From Verrucomicrobiota bacterium (GTDB lineage: Bacteria; Verrucomicrobiota; Verrucomicrobiia; Limisphaerales; JADLHS01): a stretch of DNA of 39,432 bases. The translations under genes were made by a program, and so were the position numbers. Location: positions 1 to 39,432 of the forward strand of contig JABFSR010000215.1 in assembly GCA_013140495.1 (NCBI GenBank), read 5' to 3'. Positions 7,670-16,797 of the stretch are shown here, piece by piece. The stretch's first letter is position 1. Each line of letters starts with the position of its first letter. The notes below the pieces were generated by a model. That model did not search any database. It was not told where the DNA came from and saw nothing but the letters and a program-made list of their open reading frames with translations.

Positions 7670-9832
7670 ATGGAACTTCGAGAATTTGCCGAGCGCATCC
7701 TGTTTGCCACGTCTCTGGAGGAAAAACTCCGGCAGCCGGACAACATCACGGATGAACAACCCGGGCCCGCGCTCATCGCTCCCGTTGCACCCGGTCGTCC
7801 TGCCTCGCTTCAGTTCAAGCCGCACGCCACCGGCAAGGCGGAATTCCCCGGACTTCACCAGCTCGAAAACAGGCAGGAACGCGGACGTCTTCTCCATTTC
7901 TTCGCCAACCATGAACTGCTTGCCACGGAACTCATGGCGCTTGTGCTCCTGAAATTTCCCGATGCGCCAACCGCGTTCCGCAAGGGCGTCCTGCAAACGC
8001 TGAAGGACGAGCAGGAACACACGCGGCTTTACATGGAGCGCATGAAGGCGTGCGGCATCGAATTCGGCGCGCTGCCGGTAAGCGGCTACTTCTGGCGCTG
8101 TGTCGCACCGATGGAGCACCCGATTGATTACGTGGCGGGCCTTTGCCTCACGTTCGAGCAGGCGAACCTGGACTTCGCACGCCACTTCGCGCAGGGCTTC
8201 GGCAAAGTCGGCGATACAGACACTTCAAAGCTGTTGGAAAAAATCTACCGCGACGAAATCGGGCATGTGGCCTACGGACTGAAATGGTTCCGGCGCTGGA
8301 AGAATCCCGGTGAAAACGATTGGGACGCTTTCTGCCGCACGCTCAAATTCCCCCTCTCGCCGCAACGCGCCAAGGGATTCTCGCTGAACGTCGAAGGCCG
8401 TCGCGCTGCCGGACTGGACTCACAATTCATCGCCGAGCTGAATGTCTATTCGCAATCCAGAGGCCGCACGCCGGGCGTCTTTGTTTTCAACCCGTTCGCT
8501 GAAGGACGCATCGCGGAGGGCGGATCATTCAACCCGACCCGGCATCAGGCGCAACTCGCGTGCGATCTTGAAAATCTGCCGCAGTTCCTGTGTCGTCAGG
8601 ATGACATCGTGCTGGTGCAACACCGGCCGTCGGTGGAATTTCTCAGCGGCATCAAACAGGCGGGCTTTCCGCTGCCAGAATTTGTGGAGATGTTCGGTGA
8701 CGGAGCGCGGCTGTGGTCGAAGACCCAGCCGCAGCAGGCGAAACGGCACCAGAGCGCTGCGACTGGTACTGCGCACACAGGCGCGCTTCGTGCGCTGGCT
8801 TCGCGCAAACTCGGTCGCCTGCGTCCGTGGGCATGGTCGCCTGACAGTGTGGAGCTGCTCACACCGCTGTTTGCTAACATGGCCGCGGAACAACGGAGCG
8901 CGGAGCAGCGATTCAACCCGGGCATCGCCCGGCTTTACTCGAAAGCTTGGAGCGCAGCGTTGCTGAGCCAAATCCTCACGTCGGCTGCTGTGAAGGATTG
9001 CCTCTGCACGGAATGCGAAGCCGGGGTTGCGGTGGATTCGGTCCAGGCCGCACTCGCAACGATCGCAGCGATTCGCACCCGCGGCCATCACAGGATTGTC
9101 GTCAAGGAAGCGGTCGGTGTCGCTGGCAGCAACGCGATCCGCCTGTTCGAGCCGGAGATCTTGGAATCGCACCGCCGCTGGATGGCCAATGCGTTGCGCA
9201 ACGGGCGACAACTGGTGGTGGAACCGTGGCTGGAACGACTGGCAGATTTTTCCATTCAGATCGAGATGTCAGCGGACGGTCTGAAGCTCTGCGGCTACAC
9301 GGGACTGATCAATGATGCGAAGGGGCAATTCCAGGGCAACTACGCCGAGTCCCATCATCACACACGAATTCCGGGCGGTATCGTGAAATTCTTTCCCAAG
9401 GTGACAAACATCTCGCGCCTGATGCTCGATCTTTACGCGAATGTTTTTTCGTTGCTCGAAGCGGAACTGCGCCGTTTGGATTATCTTGGTCCGCTCGGGA
9501 TTGACGCCTTCGTTTATCGCGATGCGCATGGTGAGCCCCGTCTCAAGCCCATCGTGGAAATCAATCCGCGCTATACGATGGGCCGGGTGATGGTGGAACT
9601 GATGCGTCAGGCTTTTCAAGGCAGCACAGGGTCGTTTCGATTGATCAACAAGGCGGCGCTGCGAGCGGAGGGTTGCGAAGACTTCCCGAGCCTTGCCAGA
9701 AAACTCGCGGAACAATTCCCGCTACAGCTCGAAGGCGAACCTGTTGCCAGGATTCGTGAAGGTGCAATCTGCCTCAATGATCCAACACGGGCACAAGTTT
9801 GTCTGGCGGTATTCCAGGTACAGAAGACCTGA
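7670..9832 (+). CDS. Fusion of DUF455 ferritin-like domain and ATP-grasp ligase domain
   Basis: Protein of 720 residues. Residues 1-260 match the DUF455 ferritin-like family, with a complete set of candidate di-iron ligands: Glu82 (NHELLATEL), Glu114-xx-His117 (DEQEH), Glu163 (FEQAN) and Glu196-xx-His199 (DEIGH). Residues 265-450 are a linker or pre-grasp region. Residues 470-650 are an ATP-grasp domain, with Lys479 in VVKEAVGVAGSN, VVEPWLE, and the metal-binding pair Glu630/Asn632 in VEINPRY. ATP-grasp enzymes join a carboxylate to an amine or thiol through an acyl-phosphate; DUF455 proteins have no settled reaction. A coupled oxidation and ligation on one small molecule or peptide is inferred, not shown. 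The frame is open to GTG 7550, but that part encodes repeat-derived peptide. ATG 7670 (MELREFAERILF) matches a DUF455 beginning. It is a single-gene unit after a terminator. Confidence 0.8.
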   Translation: MELREFAERILFATSLEEKLRQPDNITDEQPGPALIAPVAPGRPASLQFKPHATGKAEFPGLHQLENRQERGRLLHFFANHELLATELMALVLLKFPDAPTAFRKGVLQTLKDEQEHTRLYMERMKACGIEFGALPVSGYFWRCVAPMEHPIDYVAGLCLTFEQANLDFARHFAQGFGKVGDTDTSKLLEKIYRDEIGHVAYGLKWFRRWKNPGENDWDAFCRTLKFPLSPQRAKGFSLNVEGRRAAGLDSQFIAELNVYSQSRGRTPGVFVFNPFAEGRIAEGGSFNPTRHQAQLACDLENLPQFLCRQDDIVLVQHRPSVEFLSGIKQAGFPLPEFVEMFGDGARLWSKTQPQQAKRHQSAATGTAHTGALRALASRKLGRLRPWAWSPDSVELLTPLFANMAAEQRSAEQRFNPGIARLYSKAWSAALLSQILTSAAVKDCLCTECEAGVAVDSVQAALATIAAIRTRGHHRIVVKEAVGVAGSNAIRLFEPEILESHRRWMANALRNGRQLVVEPWLERLADFSIQIEMSADGLKLCGYTGLINDAKGQFQGNYAESHHHTRIPGGIVKFFPKVTNISRLMLDLYANVFSLLEAELRRLDYLGPLGIDAFVYRDAHGEPRLKPIVEINPRYTMGRVMVELMRQAFQGSTGSFRLINKAALRAEGCEDFPSLARKLAEQFPLQLEGEPVARIREGAICLNDPTRAQVCLAVFQVQKT

Positions 9833-9966
9833 CCAACCCAGGAACAGTCAGTGGGATAACAACCTTCCCGCGAATAAATTGTTCGCCAGGTCTTCGATAT
9901 CCACTCCTTCAGCATCCCGTTCGTCGTGCAGCCAGCGAGATGAAAGAGTGAAACCGGGTCATCACT

Positions 9967-11139
9967 TTATTTCGAATGTTTCGGCAATACCGCCCCAGCA
10001 GCGCGGCGCACATACTCTTCGTATGCCCATTCTCCGCTCGAACCGGTCTGACGGGTGATGACGAGGTCCAGACTTGGAACGAAGCAGATTAGCTGGCCGC
10101 CGGAGCCGGGCTTGTAGCGGGTATCGGTCGGAATGTCTTTTCCTTTGTCGCCGCCTTCGAGTGCCGGGAGTTCCCAACCGTGCGACCACGAGCGCGCGTC
10201 GCGGCCAAAACTCTTTTTCGTGACACCGGTAACGGAATGAGTGGGTGCTCCAGTTTGTTCGACGAACCAATGCGGCACGACCTGCCGACCGTTCCAGCGA
10301 CCGTCTCGCAGCATGCAATAGGCGATGCGGGCCAGTTCGCGCGCCGGCAAGCCCAGGGTGTGCGAGGCGTGGCTGCCGTGTCCGGCATCTCCCTGCAAGA
10401 TTTGAAACCACCAGCGCTCGATGCCCAGCGGCTTGAGCAGATGCTCGATGCAGTATTGATCGTAGGGTTGGCCGGTGACATTTTCGCAAACCAATGCAGC
10501 GTGATAGAGGCCGTGAGTGGAATACTCCAATGTCGTGCCTGGATCGAAGAAGAGCTTTGCCGTTTTCCCATCACCACCGTGACCCAGAATGTATTCCCAT
10601 TTTTGCGCGTTCGCGATGCCATAACCTTCGGGCGTGATGCCGGAGGTGTGATTGAGCAGTTGCCTGACCTTGATCCGGGCCTTGCGAGGGTCGCTCAACG
10701 GTTGCGCCCACGGAATGAAATCAAACGCAGGATCATCGAACATCATCCGACGTGGGGTTTTGCCCTGCTGACTTTCCTCGGAAGCAATCGCGAGCACCGT
10801 CGCACAAATCGCCTTGGCGCAGGATTTGACGTCCCTGGTGTTGGTGATCGAACTGTGATCCCGCTCCACCTCGAGCACGATGTAGCCGTTGCGAATGACC
10901 ACCGCGGCGAAAGGCCGGTCGTCAGATTTCAGCAACCAATGCTTCAGATCAACGAGCTTTGCCGTGTCCATTCCCGCCAAACGGCGGATGTCATCTGGGC
11001 TTTCGAGTTTGCGCCAGCCGCCCTGGGATTCGGGCGGAGGAAAATACCCACCCTGATTGGGTGCCGGCTGTTCCTTCCCACCCGCACAAGCCGTTGCCAC
11101 CAGTGCGAGGCAGGCGACGACTTTAATCAAATAATTCAT
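9967..11139 (-). CDS. Serine beta-lactamase-family (class C-like) hydrolase, lipoprotein
   Basis: Protein of 390 residues. A lipoprotein signal peptide (KVVACLALVATAC, lipidation at Cys18) predicts membrane anchoring outside the cytoplasm. The family motifs are visible: Ser-x-x-Lys as SCAK in RDVKSCAKAIC, the LLNHTSGI segment, the tyrosine motif YSTHGLYHAALV, and a glycine-rich GSGGQLIC near the C terminus in place of the HxG/KTG triad. Such proteins include esterases, peptidases and carboxypeptidase-like enzymes; most are not resistance enzymes. The substrate is unknown. The gene is transcribed on its own and faces away from the helicase across a 285-base gap. ATG 11139 gives a standard lipoprotein signal and is the best start. 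No terminator was identified in the 134 bases after its stop. Confidence 0.85.
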   Translation of the reverse strand: MNYLIKVVACLALVATACAGGKEQPAPNQGGYFPPPESQGGWRKLESPDDIRRLAGMDTAKLVDLKHWLLKSDDRPFAAVVIRNGYIVLEVERDHSSITNTRDVKSCAKAICATVLAIASEESQQGKTPRRMMFDDPAFDFIPWAQPLSDPRKARIKVRQLLNHTSGITPEGYGIANAQKWEYILGHGGDGKTAKLFFDPGTTLEYSTHGLYHAALVCENVTGQPYDQYCIEHLLKPLGIERWWFQILQGDAGHGSHASHTLGLPARELARIAYCMLRDGRWNGRQVVPHWFVEQTGAPTHSVTGVTKKSFGRDARSWSHGWELPALEGGDKGKDIPTDTRYKPGSGGQLICFVPSLDLVITRQTGSSGEWAYEEYVRRAAGAVLPKHSK

Positions 11140-11424
11140 TGGTTTTCATCCCACAACGTCGTGCGGATTTCGAATCGTCGTCTCAGGTGCAAATTCAGGC
11201 CGAGCTTTCATTCCAGAAGGTGCGGGTCAATATGTCCGGAGGACCACAGGCTGGACATTCAACGACCTTTTGCCCCGGACTGATGAACACGACCGGCTGT
11301 TCCCGACTTTCGTCAACATCATCAAGTCACACGACAATTTACTTTGCGGCCATGGCGACTCAAGATTTGTCTCTCGTTTCGTCGGGCGGTCAGTTAGGAT
11401 GGATGAGTCGCAAAGACAAACTGC

Positions 11425-13497
11425 ATGACACCAAAACTATTCTCTGAACTGGGCCTCTCCGATGAAATGCTGAAGGCCATTGATAAACTCGGCTTTGAGC
11501 AAGCCGCGCCGATCCAGGCTGCATCCATCCCGCTCCTGATGCAGGGCAAGGACATCGTCGGCCAATCGCAGACCGGCTCGGGCAAGACGGCGGCGTTCGG
11601 AATTCCTGCGGTGGAAAAGGTTGACCCCAACATCAAAGCCGTTCAGGTGTTGATCCTCTGCCCGACGCGCGAACTCGCCATCCAGGTGTCGGAGGAAATT
11701 CACAAGCTCGCGCTGTTCAAACGCGGCATCAACGCGCTGCCCATTTACGGCGGGCAATCCTACGAGCGCCAGTTTTACGGCCTCAAGCAGGGCGCGCAGA
11801 TTGTCATCGGCACGCCAGGCCGCATCATGGACCACATGCGGCGCGGCACACTGCGTCTCGACACGGTGAAGATGGCAATTCTCGACGAGGCGGATGTGAT
11901 GCTCAACATGGGTTTCCGGGAAGACATCGAAACCATTCTGAAAGATTCGCCGAAAGAACGGCAGACGGTTTTCTTCTCGGCAACGATGCCGCGTCCGATC
12001 CGTGACCTGATTGAAAAATATGCGCGCGATCCGCAGAACGTGAAGATCGAGCAGAAGGCGATGACCGTGCCGACGGTGGAGCAGGTTTATTACGAGGTGG
12101 ACCGCCGGTTCAAAATCGAACTGCTCATGCGGCTCATTGACATCCACGATCTTAAGCTCGGCATTATTTTCTGCAACACCAAGCGCATGGTGGACGACCT
12201 TGTGGATCATCTCGAAGCTGCGGGTTACATGGCCGACCGACTGCACGGCGACATGACGCAGGCGATGCGTGATCGAGTAATGAACAAGTTCCGCAAGTCC
12301 GGCCTGGAATTTCTCGTGGCCACGGACATCGCGGCGCGCGGCATTGACGTGGATGACGTGCAAGTGGTTTTCAACTACGACCTGCCTTACGACGGCGAGG
12401 ATTATGTGCATCGCATCGGGCGCACAGGCCGCGCGGGCCGCAGCGGGCGGGCGATCACGTTTGTTTCCGGACGTGAACTGTTTCAGATCCGCAACATCGA
12501 ACGCTACACCAACACGCGCATCCAGCGCGCACGAGTTCCAACCGAGGCGGAAGTCTCGGACGCAAAAGAAAACGCGTTCATCGGCAAACTCCGCACCACG
12601 CTCCAGAGCGGCGAATTCAAGAAACAGGACCACCTGATCGAACGGCTGCTTGAAGAAGGATTTTCATCCACGGACATCGCGTCTGCATGCCTCACGCAAT
12701 TACAAAGCGGCGAAGGCGCGGCGAAACCCGTGGCGCGCACGGAAGATTACGAACGTCCCGAGCGCGACGAGCGCCCTCAACGCGGCAACTTCCGCGATGA
12801 CCGCCGGGCCGCCCCTCGCTACGACGACCGAGGCCCACGATTCGAGCGGCATGAACGCGTCGAGAGTCCGCGACGCTTTGAGGATCGCCCACCCCGCGCA
12901 ACCACGCCGATGCCATCAACGCCCCGTGCAGTGAAATTGCCAGCCTCGGGAACGACAGTCTCCAAACCGGTCCAGGCCATAAAGCCTGCGGTTGCCTCCG
13001 TCGCGATCGCTCCATCCACGCCAGTCGCGAAGGCGGAGGTGACTCAACCAGACACCAAGCTGCCAGCCGAAACCCGTTCCAAAGCGGAGCCAAAAACGGT
13101 TGCCGAGAAAACCTATTCGGACGATGAGATTCTGGCCTCGGTGAAACAAGACGAGCCGTCCGAGCGCAAAGCGGTTTCATCAAAGAATGCGCCACCGTGG
13201 GCGAAGAAGAAGAACGCGGAAGCCAAACCCTTCGAGAAAGGCAAACCCAGCCGCGCCACGCCACCGAATCAGACGCGGCTCTGGATGAATCTCGGTGAAG
13301 CCATGGACGTGAAGCCGATTGATATTGTGAATTCCATTGCGGGTGAGACCGGACTGCCCGGCAAAGTGGTCGGCACGGTGGACGTGCGCGAACGACATCT
13401 GTTTGTGGACGTGGACGCCGAAAACGCAAACGCCATCATCGCCAAACTGAACCGCGCGGAGATCAAGGGACACAAGGTCAAGGTCAAGGTGGCGTGA
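11425..13497 (+). CDS. DEAD-box ATP-dependent RNA helicase with DbpA-like RNA-binding domain
   Basis: Protein of 690 residues. The helicase core spans 1-370: Q motif (GFEQAAPIQ), Walker A SQTGSGKT (48-55), PTRELAIQ, TPGRIMDH, DEADVMLNMGF, SATMPRPI, ATDIAARGIDV and HRIGRTGRAG. After a helical dimerisation-like segment (about 380-440) comes a low-complexity linker (about 440-600), first Arg/Asp/Pro-rich and then Ala/Lys/Pro-rich. Residues 618-690 form a DbpA-type RNA-recognition domain. The layout is that of DeaD/CsdA proteins, which unwind RNA in ribosome assembly and cold adaptation. Start ATG 11425 is the first methionine and places the Q motif correctly. The 285-base region upstream, shared with the divergent hydrolase, could hold a long 5' leader; I see no defined promoter in it. 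Confidence 0.93.
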   Translation: MTPKLFSELGLSDEMLKAIDKLGFEQAAPIQAASIPLLMQGKDIVGQSQTGSGKTAAFGIPAVEKVDPNIKAVQVLILCPTRELAIQVSEEIHKLALFKRGINALPIYGGQSYERQFYGLKQGAQIVIGTPGRIMDHMRRGTLRLDTVKMAILDEADVMLNMGFREDIETILKDSPKERQTVFFSATMPRPIRDLIEKYARDPQNVKIEQKAMTVPTVEQVYYEVDRRFKIELLMRLIDIHDLKLGIIFCNTKRMVDDLVDHLEAAGYMADRLHGDMTQAMRDRVMNKFRKSGLEFLVATDIAARGIDVDDVQVVFNYDLPYDGEDYVHRIGRTGRAGRSGRAITFVSGRELFQIRNIERYTNTRIQRARVPTEAEVSDAKENAFIGKLRTTLQSGEFKKQDHLIERLLEEGFSSTDIASACLTQLQSGEGAAKPVARTEDYERPERDERPQRGNFRDDRRAAPRYDDRGPRFERHERVESPRRFEDRPPRATTPMPSTPRAVKLPASGTTVSKPVQAIKPAVASVAIAPSTPVAKAEVTQPDTKLPAETRSKAEPKTVAEKTYSDDEILASVKQDEPSERKAVSSKNAPPWAKKKNAEAKPFEKGKPSRATPPNQTRLWMNLGEAMDVKPIDIVNSIAGETGLPGKVVGTVDVRERHLFVDVDAENANAIIAKLNRAEIKGHKVKVKVA

Positions 13498-13525
13498 GAA
13501 GGCTCTGAATAGTTCCGAGTTCGGT

Positions 13526-13550
13526 GAACGAGGTGAACAACTGCTCGTTC
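13526..13550. terminator. Inverted repeat between convergent genes
   Basis: GAACGAG (13526-13532) pairs perfectly with CTCGTTC (13544-13550) across an 11-base loop. It lies in the 63-base gap where the helicase and flgL converge. There is no T-run, so it is only a weak candidate for a shared terminator. Confidence 0.35.
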
Positions 13551-13560
13551 CCTCACATTT

Positions 13561-14496
13561 CTACCGCAGGTAATTCAACAACGACATGTTCAGAATGGTG
13601 CCGCCGCTCTGCAACGCCGCCTGATACGCCGTCTGCACCTGACCGAGCTTCACCATTGTTTGCGCCAGATCCGCATCCACCTCGCTCGACACCTGGGTTT
13701 CCACCGCCATGCTCCGGTCCTTCGTCACCGCATCCGCAGCTTCGAGCCGGGACTGGATCGCGCCGTTGTTGCTGATGTGAAAAAGAATGTTGTCCTCGTC
13801 CTGGGCGAGCGCCGCGCGGTCGGTGGCTGCAATGGCCGACGTGTCGCCTGCGAGCAGATTGTTCTGGAGCGAAATGAGGTGGTTGAAAAAGTCCGCACCC
13901 GAACGGCTGTCGGCAATCAATCCGCGCAATCCACTGCCGCTGGTATTTTCGCCGACGACCTGTGCGCTCATCAATGCGCCCTCGGCAATCTCCACCGGCG
14001 CTGTTTCGGTGTTGCCCTGGAACGTAACGCTTTGGACGTTTCCGTTCGCATCGGTGGTGAGTGTGTAGGGCGGCACGTCGGTGCGGGTGCCGCCGAAGAT
14101 GAAATCGCCGTTGTTCTTGGAATTCATCAGATGCGCCGCCTGCTTGATCATCTCGGTAAGTTCGATGGAGTAGGAGCGCAGTTCCTCGGGGGATTTCAAA
14201 CCGTCCGCCAGGGTGGCGATTTCACCGGCTCGATCCGAAATGGTCTTGAGTGATTTGATGTTGCTGAAGGCGGCCCTGGCCTTCTCGGTTTCGCGCGCAA
14301 TGTTGCGCGAGTACTGGCCCACCGCGCTGAACTCGGTTTGAAGGTCAATCACGCGACGCAACGCCACCGGGTCGTCTTCCGGCAAACGGATGCGCTGGCC
14401 CGTGGCGGCCTGGCTTTGAAGGCGCTGCTGGCGCACAGCAAGGCTGCCGAGGCTGTCCACGAGCGAGGTCGAAAATGTATTGGCTGTTACACGCAT
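13561..14496 (-). CDS. flgL: Flagellar hook-associated protein 3 (HAP3)
   Basis: Protein of 311 residues, the second hook-filament junction protein. It links HAP1 to the flagellin filament and is exported by the flagellar type III system. The N terminus has the flagellin-like coiled-coil (RVTANTFSTSLVDSLGSLAVRQQRLQSQ split over the first 30 residues), followed by the FlgL-typical TGQRIRLPEDDPVALRRV. The C terminus (MVKLGQVQTAYQAALQSG) is the matching D0 helix. There is no signal peptide, as expected. Length is normal for the family. It is the last gene of the flagellar cluster, 24 bases after flgK. Flagellin is not encoded in the window. Confidence 0.93.
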   Translation of the reverse strand: MRVTANTFSTSLVDSLGSLAVRQQRLQSQAATGQRIRLPEDDPVALRRVIDLQTEFSAVGQYSRNIARETEKARAAFSNIKSLKTISDRAGEIATLADGLKSPEELRSYSIELTEMIKQAAHLMNSKNNGDFIFGGTRTDVPPYTLTTDANGNVQSVTFQGNTETAPVEIAEGALMSAQVVGENTSGSGLRGLIADSRSGADFFNHLISLQNNLLAGDTSAIAATDRAALAQDEDNILFHISNNGAIQSRLEAADAVTKDRSMAVETQVSSEVDADLAQTMVKLGQVQTAYQAALQSGGTILNMSLLNYLR

Positions 14497-14520
14497 GTCA
14501 TTTTCCAGGTTTAAGATTCA

Positions 14521-15951
14521 TCAACGTTTCATGTTGACCAAAGTGTCCAGCATCTCGTCCACGGTGGTGATCAACCGGGCCGAGGCAGCGAACGCCTTTT
14601 GAAATTTGGTAAGGTCGGCCATTTCCTCGTCGAGCGAAACACCGCCGAGGGAATCGCGCTGGCGCAACAGCATGTTTTCCACGGCCTGCTGGTCGGAGAG
14701 CTGGGTGTTGACGGACGAAAGCGCCTGCCCGAGGCCCGCAACCGCCTGTCCGTAACCCTGGGCAAACGACTGGCCGTTGAGTGATGCATGTTTCTTGTCC
14801 GCAAGCTGCGCAAGCGCCAGAGCCACCTGGTTGTCTCCGGGTGCGCCGGTCACGCCCGCCGCCTGCAACAGCGAAGGATCGTTCAGCAGGGTCGAATTGA
14901 CCGCGATGTCCGCTGCGGTTGTGCCGTTGAAAAAGTTTTCACCCGTCGTTCCACCGAGACCGAACCCCGCGGTGTGAACGGCGTTGACCTCCGTGATGAG
15001 AAGCGATGCGAGATCGTTGACGCCCGACTGCAACGTTGCCACCGCAACGTCGCGCGCCTCGATTGTGCCGTGAATGCTGCCACCGGTGACGTTGAGCGTG
15101 TTGCCGCCCGTTACCGCACGAACGAGGACCTGGCCGGCGCCGGCATCATAGGCTTCCAGCGTGTCGGTGACATTGATGTCCGTGACCAGTGCAGTACCAT
15201 CCACGGAAACGTTCAGCATGTTGTTCGCGCCGTTGGTCACATCCACCTTCACGTATTTTGCGAGCATCTCGATCTGTTGCTGGCGCGCGTCGCGAAGGTC
15301 GTTGGCCTGCCCTGCGGACATGGCCTCGATCTCGCTGATATTGCGGTTCAATTCGGCGATGGTGGAAAGAATGCCGTTGACTGCGCCAACGTCCGCGTTG
15401 ATGGAGTCATTGAGGGACAGCCGCAGATTTCCGAGCCGCTGATCAATCTGGTTGAACTGGCCCGCGAGCGTGGATGCCTTCATCAGGAGCGTCTGCCGTT
15501 CCGCCATCGAAGTCGGGTTGCTGGACAAACTTTGAAACGCCGCGAACAAATCTGAAAGACCCGCTCCGACGCTGTGTCCGCCGCCAACACCTGAAGCCGC
15601 CGCCGCGCCTTCCGCGCCGGAAGCGAGCCGGTCAATCTGGGCACCCAACCCGGCCTGCGCGTACTGCAACGCGAGTTGTTGGGATTCGAGCGAGCCGCGC
15701 ACGCTGCCTTCAGCCTGAATCTGGTTGTCCAGAATCGCGCTGCGCATGTGGACAATGGCAATGGCATCCACGCCCGAACCCTGCGGTCCGGATTCGCCGA
15801 TGCTCGTCAGACTGGTGGCCAGCTGCACACGTTGCCGCGCATAGGCGGGGTTGTTGACGTTGGCTAGATTCTGCCCCGCCACTTCCACGCCCTGCCGTTG
15901 TGCGGAGAGCGAGCGTGTACCGAGATTCAAGATGCCAAATAGTCCGAGCAT
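14521..15951 (-). CDS. flgK: Flagellar hook-associated protein 1 (HAP1)
   Basis: Protein of 476 residues, the first hook-filament junction protein, secreted through the flagellar channel. The N terminus is diagnostic (LGTRSLSAQRQGVEVAGQNL and ANVNNPAYARQRV). The C terminus ends with the flagellar rod/hook helix DLTKFQKAFAASARLITTVD and MLDTLVNMKR. The middle (about 90-390) is the variable exposed part and includes a Gly/Ala-rich stretch near residues 105-125. The gene follows flgN, its presumed chaperone, after 3 bases and precedes flgL, the standard order. ATG 15951 is the only sensible start. Confidence 0.95.
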   Translation of the reverse strand: MLGLFGILNLGTRSLSAQRQGVEVAGQNLANVNNPAYARQRVQLATSLTSIGESGPQGSGVDAIAIVHMRSAILDNQIQAEGSVRGSLESQQLALQYAQAGLGAQIDRLASGAEGAAAASGVGGGHSVGAGLSDLFAAFQSLSSNPTSMAERQTLLMKASTLAGQFNQIDQRLGNLRLSLNDSINADVGAVNGILSTIAELNRNISEIEAMSAGQANDLRDARQQQIEMLAKYVKVDVTNGANNMLNVSVDGTALVTDINVTDTLEAYDAGAGQVLVRAVTGGNTLNVTGGSIHGTIEARDVAVATLQSGVNDLASLLITEVNAVHTAGFGLGGTTGENFFNGTTAADIAVNSTLLNDPSLLQAAGVTGAPGDNQVALALAQLADKKHASLNGQSFAQGYGQAVAGLGQALSSVNTQLSDQQAVENMLLRQRDSLGGVSLDEEMADLTKFQKAFAASARLITTVDEMLDTLVNMKR

Positions 15952-15954
15952 GAT

Positions 15955-16452
15955 TCAGCCAATCGCGTGATAGGTGGACCGCGTGACACTGCCGAAAGCG
16001 CCAAGCACATCGCCCCGCTCCGTATAGACCGTGCTGCTGCCGGGCAGCAAACTTCCGAGCAGCCGGCTCATCAGTTCAACCGAACGGCAGAGCAGAATGT
16101 GATTCTGTCGCGAGCGTTGATGTACACGCACGAGCAGCTCATTGTTTTCCTGAACAAGCGCGGAAAGCAGCGGACGGTAATCCGCCGGGAGATTCGGAAT
16201 GATTTCGCTGAAACCGGCATCCCGGGCAAGCTTGAGGCCGAGCGCGACAATGCCCTGTTTGGATTCGCGCAAACGACGGGCCTCCTGGATGGCGTAACTC
16301 TGGGTCTCGATGCCGGCAGTGGACTGGAGCAATTCGTCCGGCGCGCGGTTCATCACCTGCTCCTGCTGCTGGTCGAGACGCGCGAGCATCTCGCCATAGC
16401 TCTGCAATTCCTCGCGCAACGACTGGATCAAATCTTCAAGGGCTTGAGTCAT
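15955..16452 (-). CDS. flgN: FlgN-like export chaperone
   Basis: Protein of 165 residues, nearly all helical, with a heptad-rich N terminus (LEDLIQSLREELQSYGEMLA) and a second long helix around LLSALVQENNELLVRVHQRS. FlgN chaperones bind the C-terminal helices of FlgK and FlgL in the cytoplasm and deliver them to the export gate. Sequence conservation in this family is low, so the call rests on length, coiled-coil character, the ...QENNELL... segment and the position directly before flgK. Its ATG overlaps the flgJ stop by four bases (TCAT on the plus strand at 16449), indicating translational coupling. Confidence 0.75.
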   Translation of the reverse strand: MTQALEDLIQSLREELQSYGEMLARLDQQQEQVMNRAPDELLQSTAGIETQSYAIQEARRLRESKQGIVALGLKLARDAGFSEIIPNLPADYRPLLSALVQENNELLVRVHQRSRQNHILLCRSVELMSRLLGSLLPGSSTVYTERGDVLGAFGSVTRSTYHAIG

Positions 16453-16796
16453 GGTTGTTTGGTGCCGTCAGTGGACGGCTTTTCGGTTTTCAATTCGTGT
16501 TGCAACTGCTTCTCCAGCGCGCGAGCCAGGCCAAACGACCCGGAGCTGCTGATCTTGTCCGCCATTTGATTCGTAATCATGTCCTGATAAATTCCACCCG
16601 AAATCGAATCCGGGTTCATCTTTGAGACGAACACCTTCTTCTGCGCCTCACCGAGAATCTGCCTCAGCAGCACCGCTTCAAACTGTCGCGCCAGCTCCTT
16701 CACCTTCTGCGCGTCGGTCAGCTTTGAATTGGCCGCAAGCCGTTCGAGCGGGACATCCGCCGGCTTCACCGCTGAATTGTACGCGGGAATTTCCAT
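16449..16796 (-). CDS. flgJ: Rod-binding protein, FlgJ N-terminal domain only
   Basis: Protein of 115 residues that matches only the rod-binding part of FlgJ: KELARQFEAVLLRQILGEA, then GGIYQDMITNQMADKIS and GLARALEKQL. Enterobacterial FlgJ adds a muramidase domain for boring through peptidoglycan. It is absent here, as in many non-enteric bacteria, so a separate hydrolase presumably does that job. The protein would cap the growing rod in the periplasm. The start lies one base after the flgI stop; the stop overlaps flgN. Confidence 0.88.
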   Translation of the reverse strand: MEIPAYNSAVKPADVPLERLAANSKLTDAQKVKELARQFEAVLLRQILGEAQKKVFVSKMNPDSISGGIYQDMITNQMADKISSSGSFGLARALEKQLQHELKTEKPSTDGTKQP

Positions 16797-16797
16797 C

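Noticed and set aside
9967..11139. Antibiotic-resistance beta-lactamase
   Set aside because: The protein is a lipoprotein of the broad serine-hydrolase family and lacks a clear KTG/HSG triad; no resistance role can be supported.
11200..11325. Minus-strand stretch reading VVFISPGQKVVECPACGP with a CPAC motif between the hydrolase and helicase genes
   Set aside because: Looks protein-like, but the frame has in-frame stops just upstream and no ATG; only a GTG could start about 35 residues. Kept only as a possible decayed gene fragment.
11437..12633. Minus-strand open frame of 398 codons under the helicase gene
   Set aside because: It is the antisense shadow of a highly conserved helicase core and is rich in His/Arg/Val as expected for such shadows.
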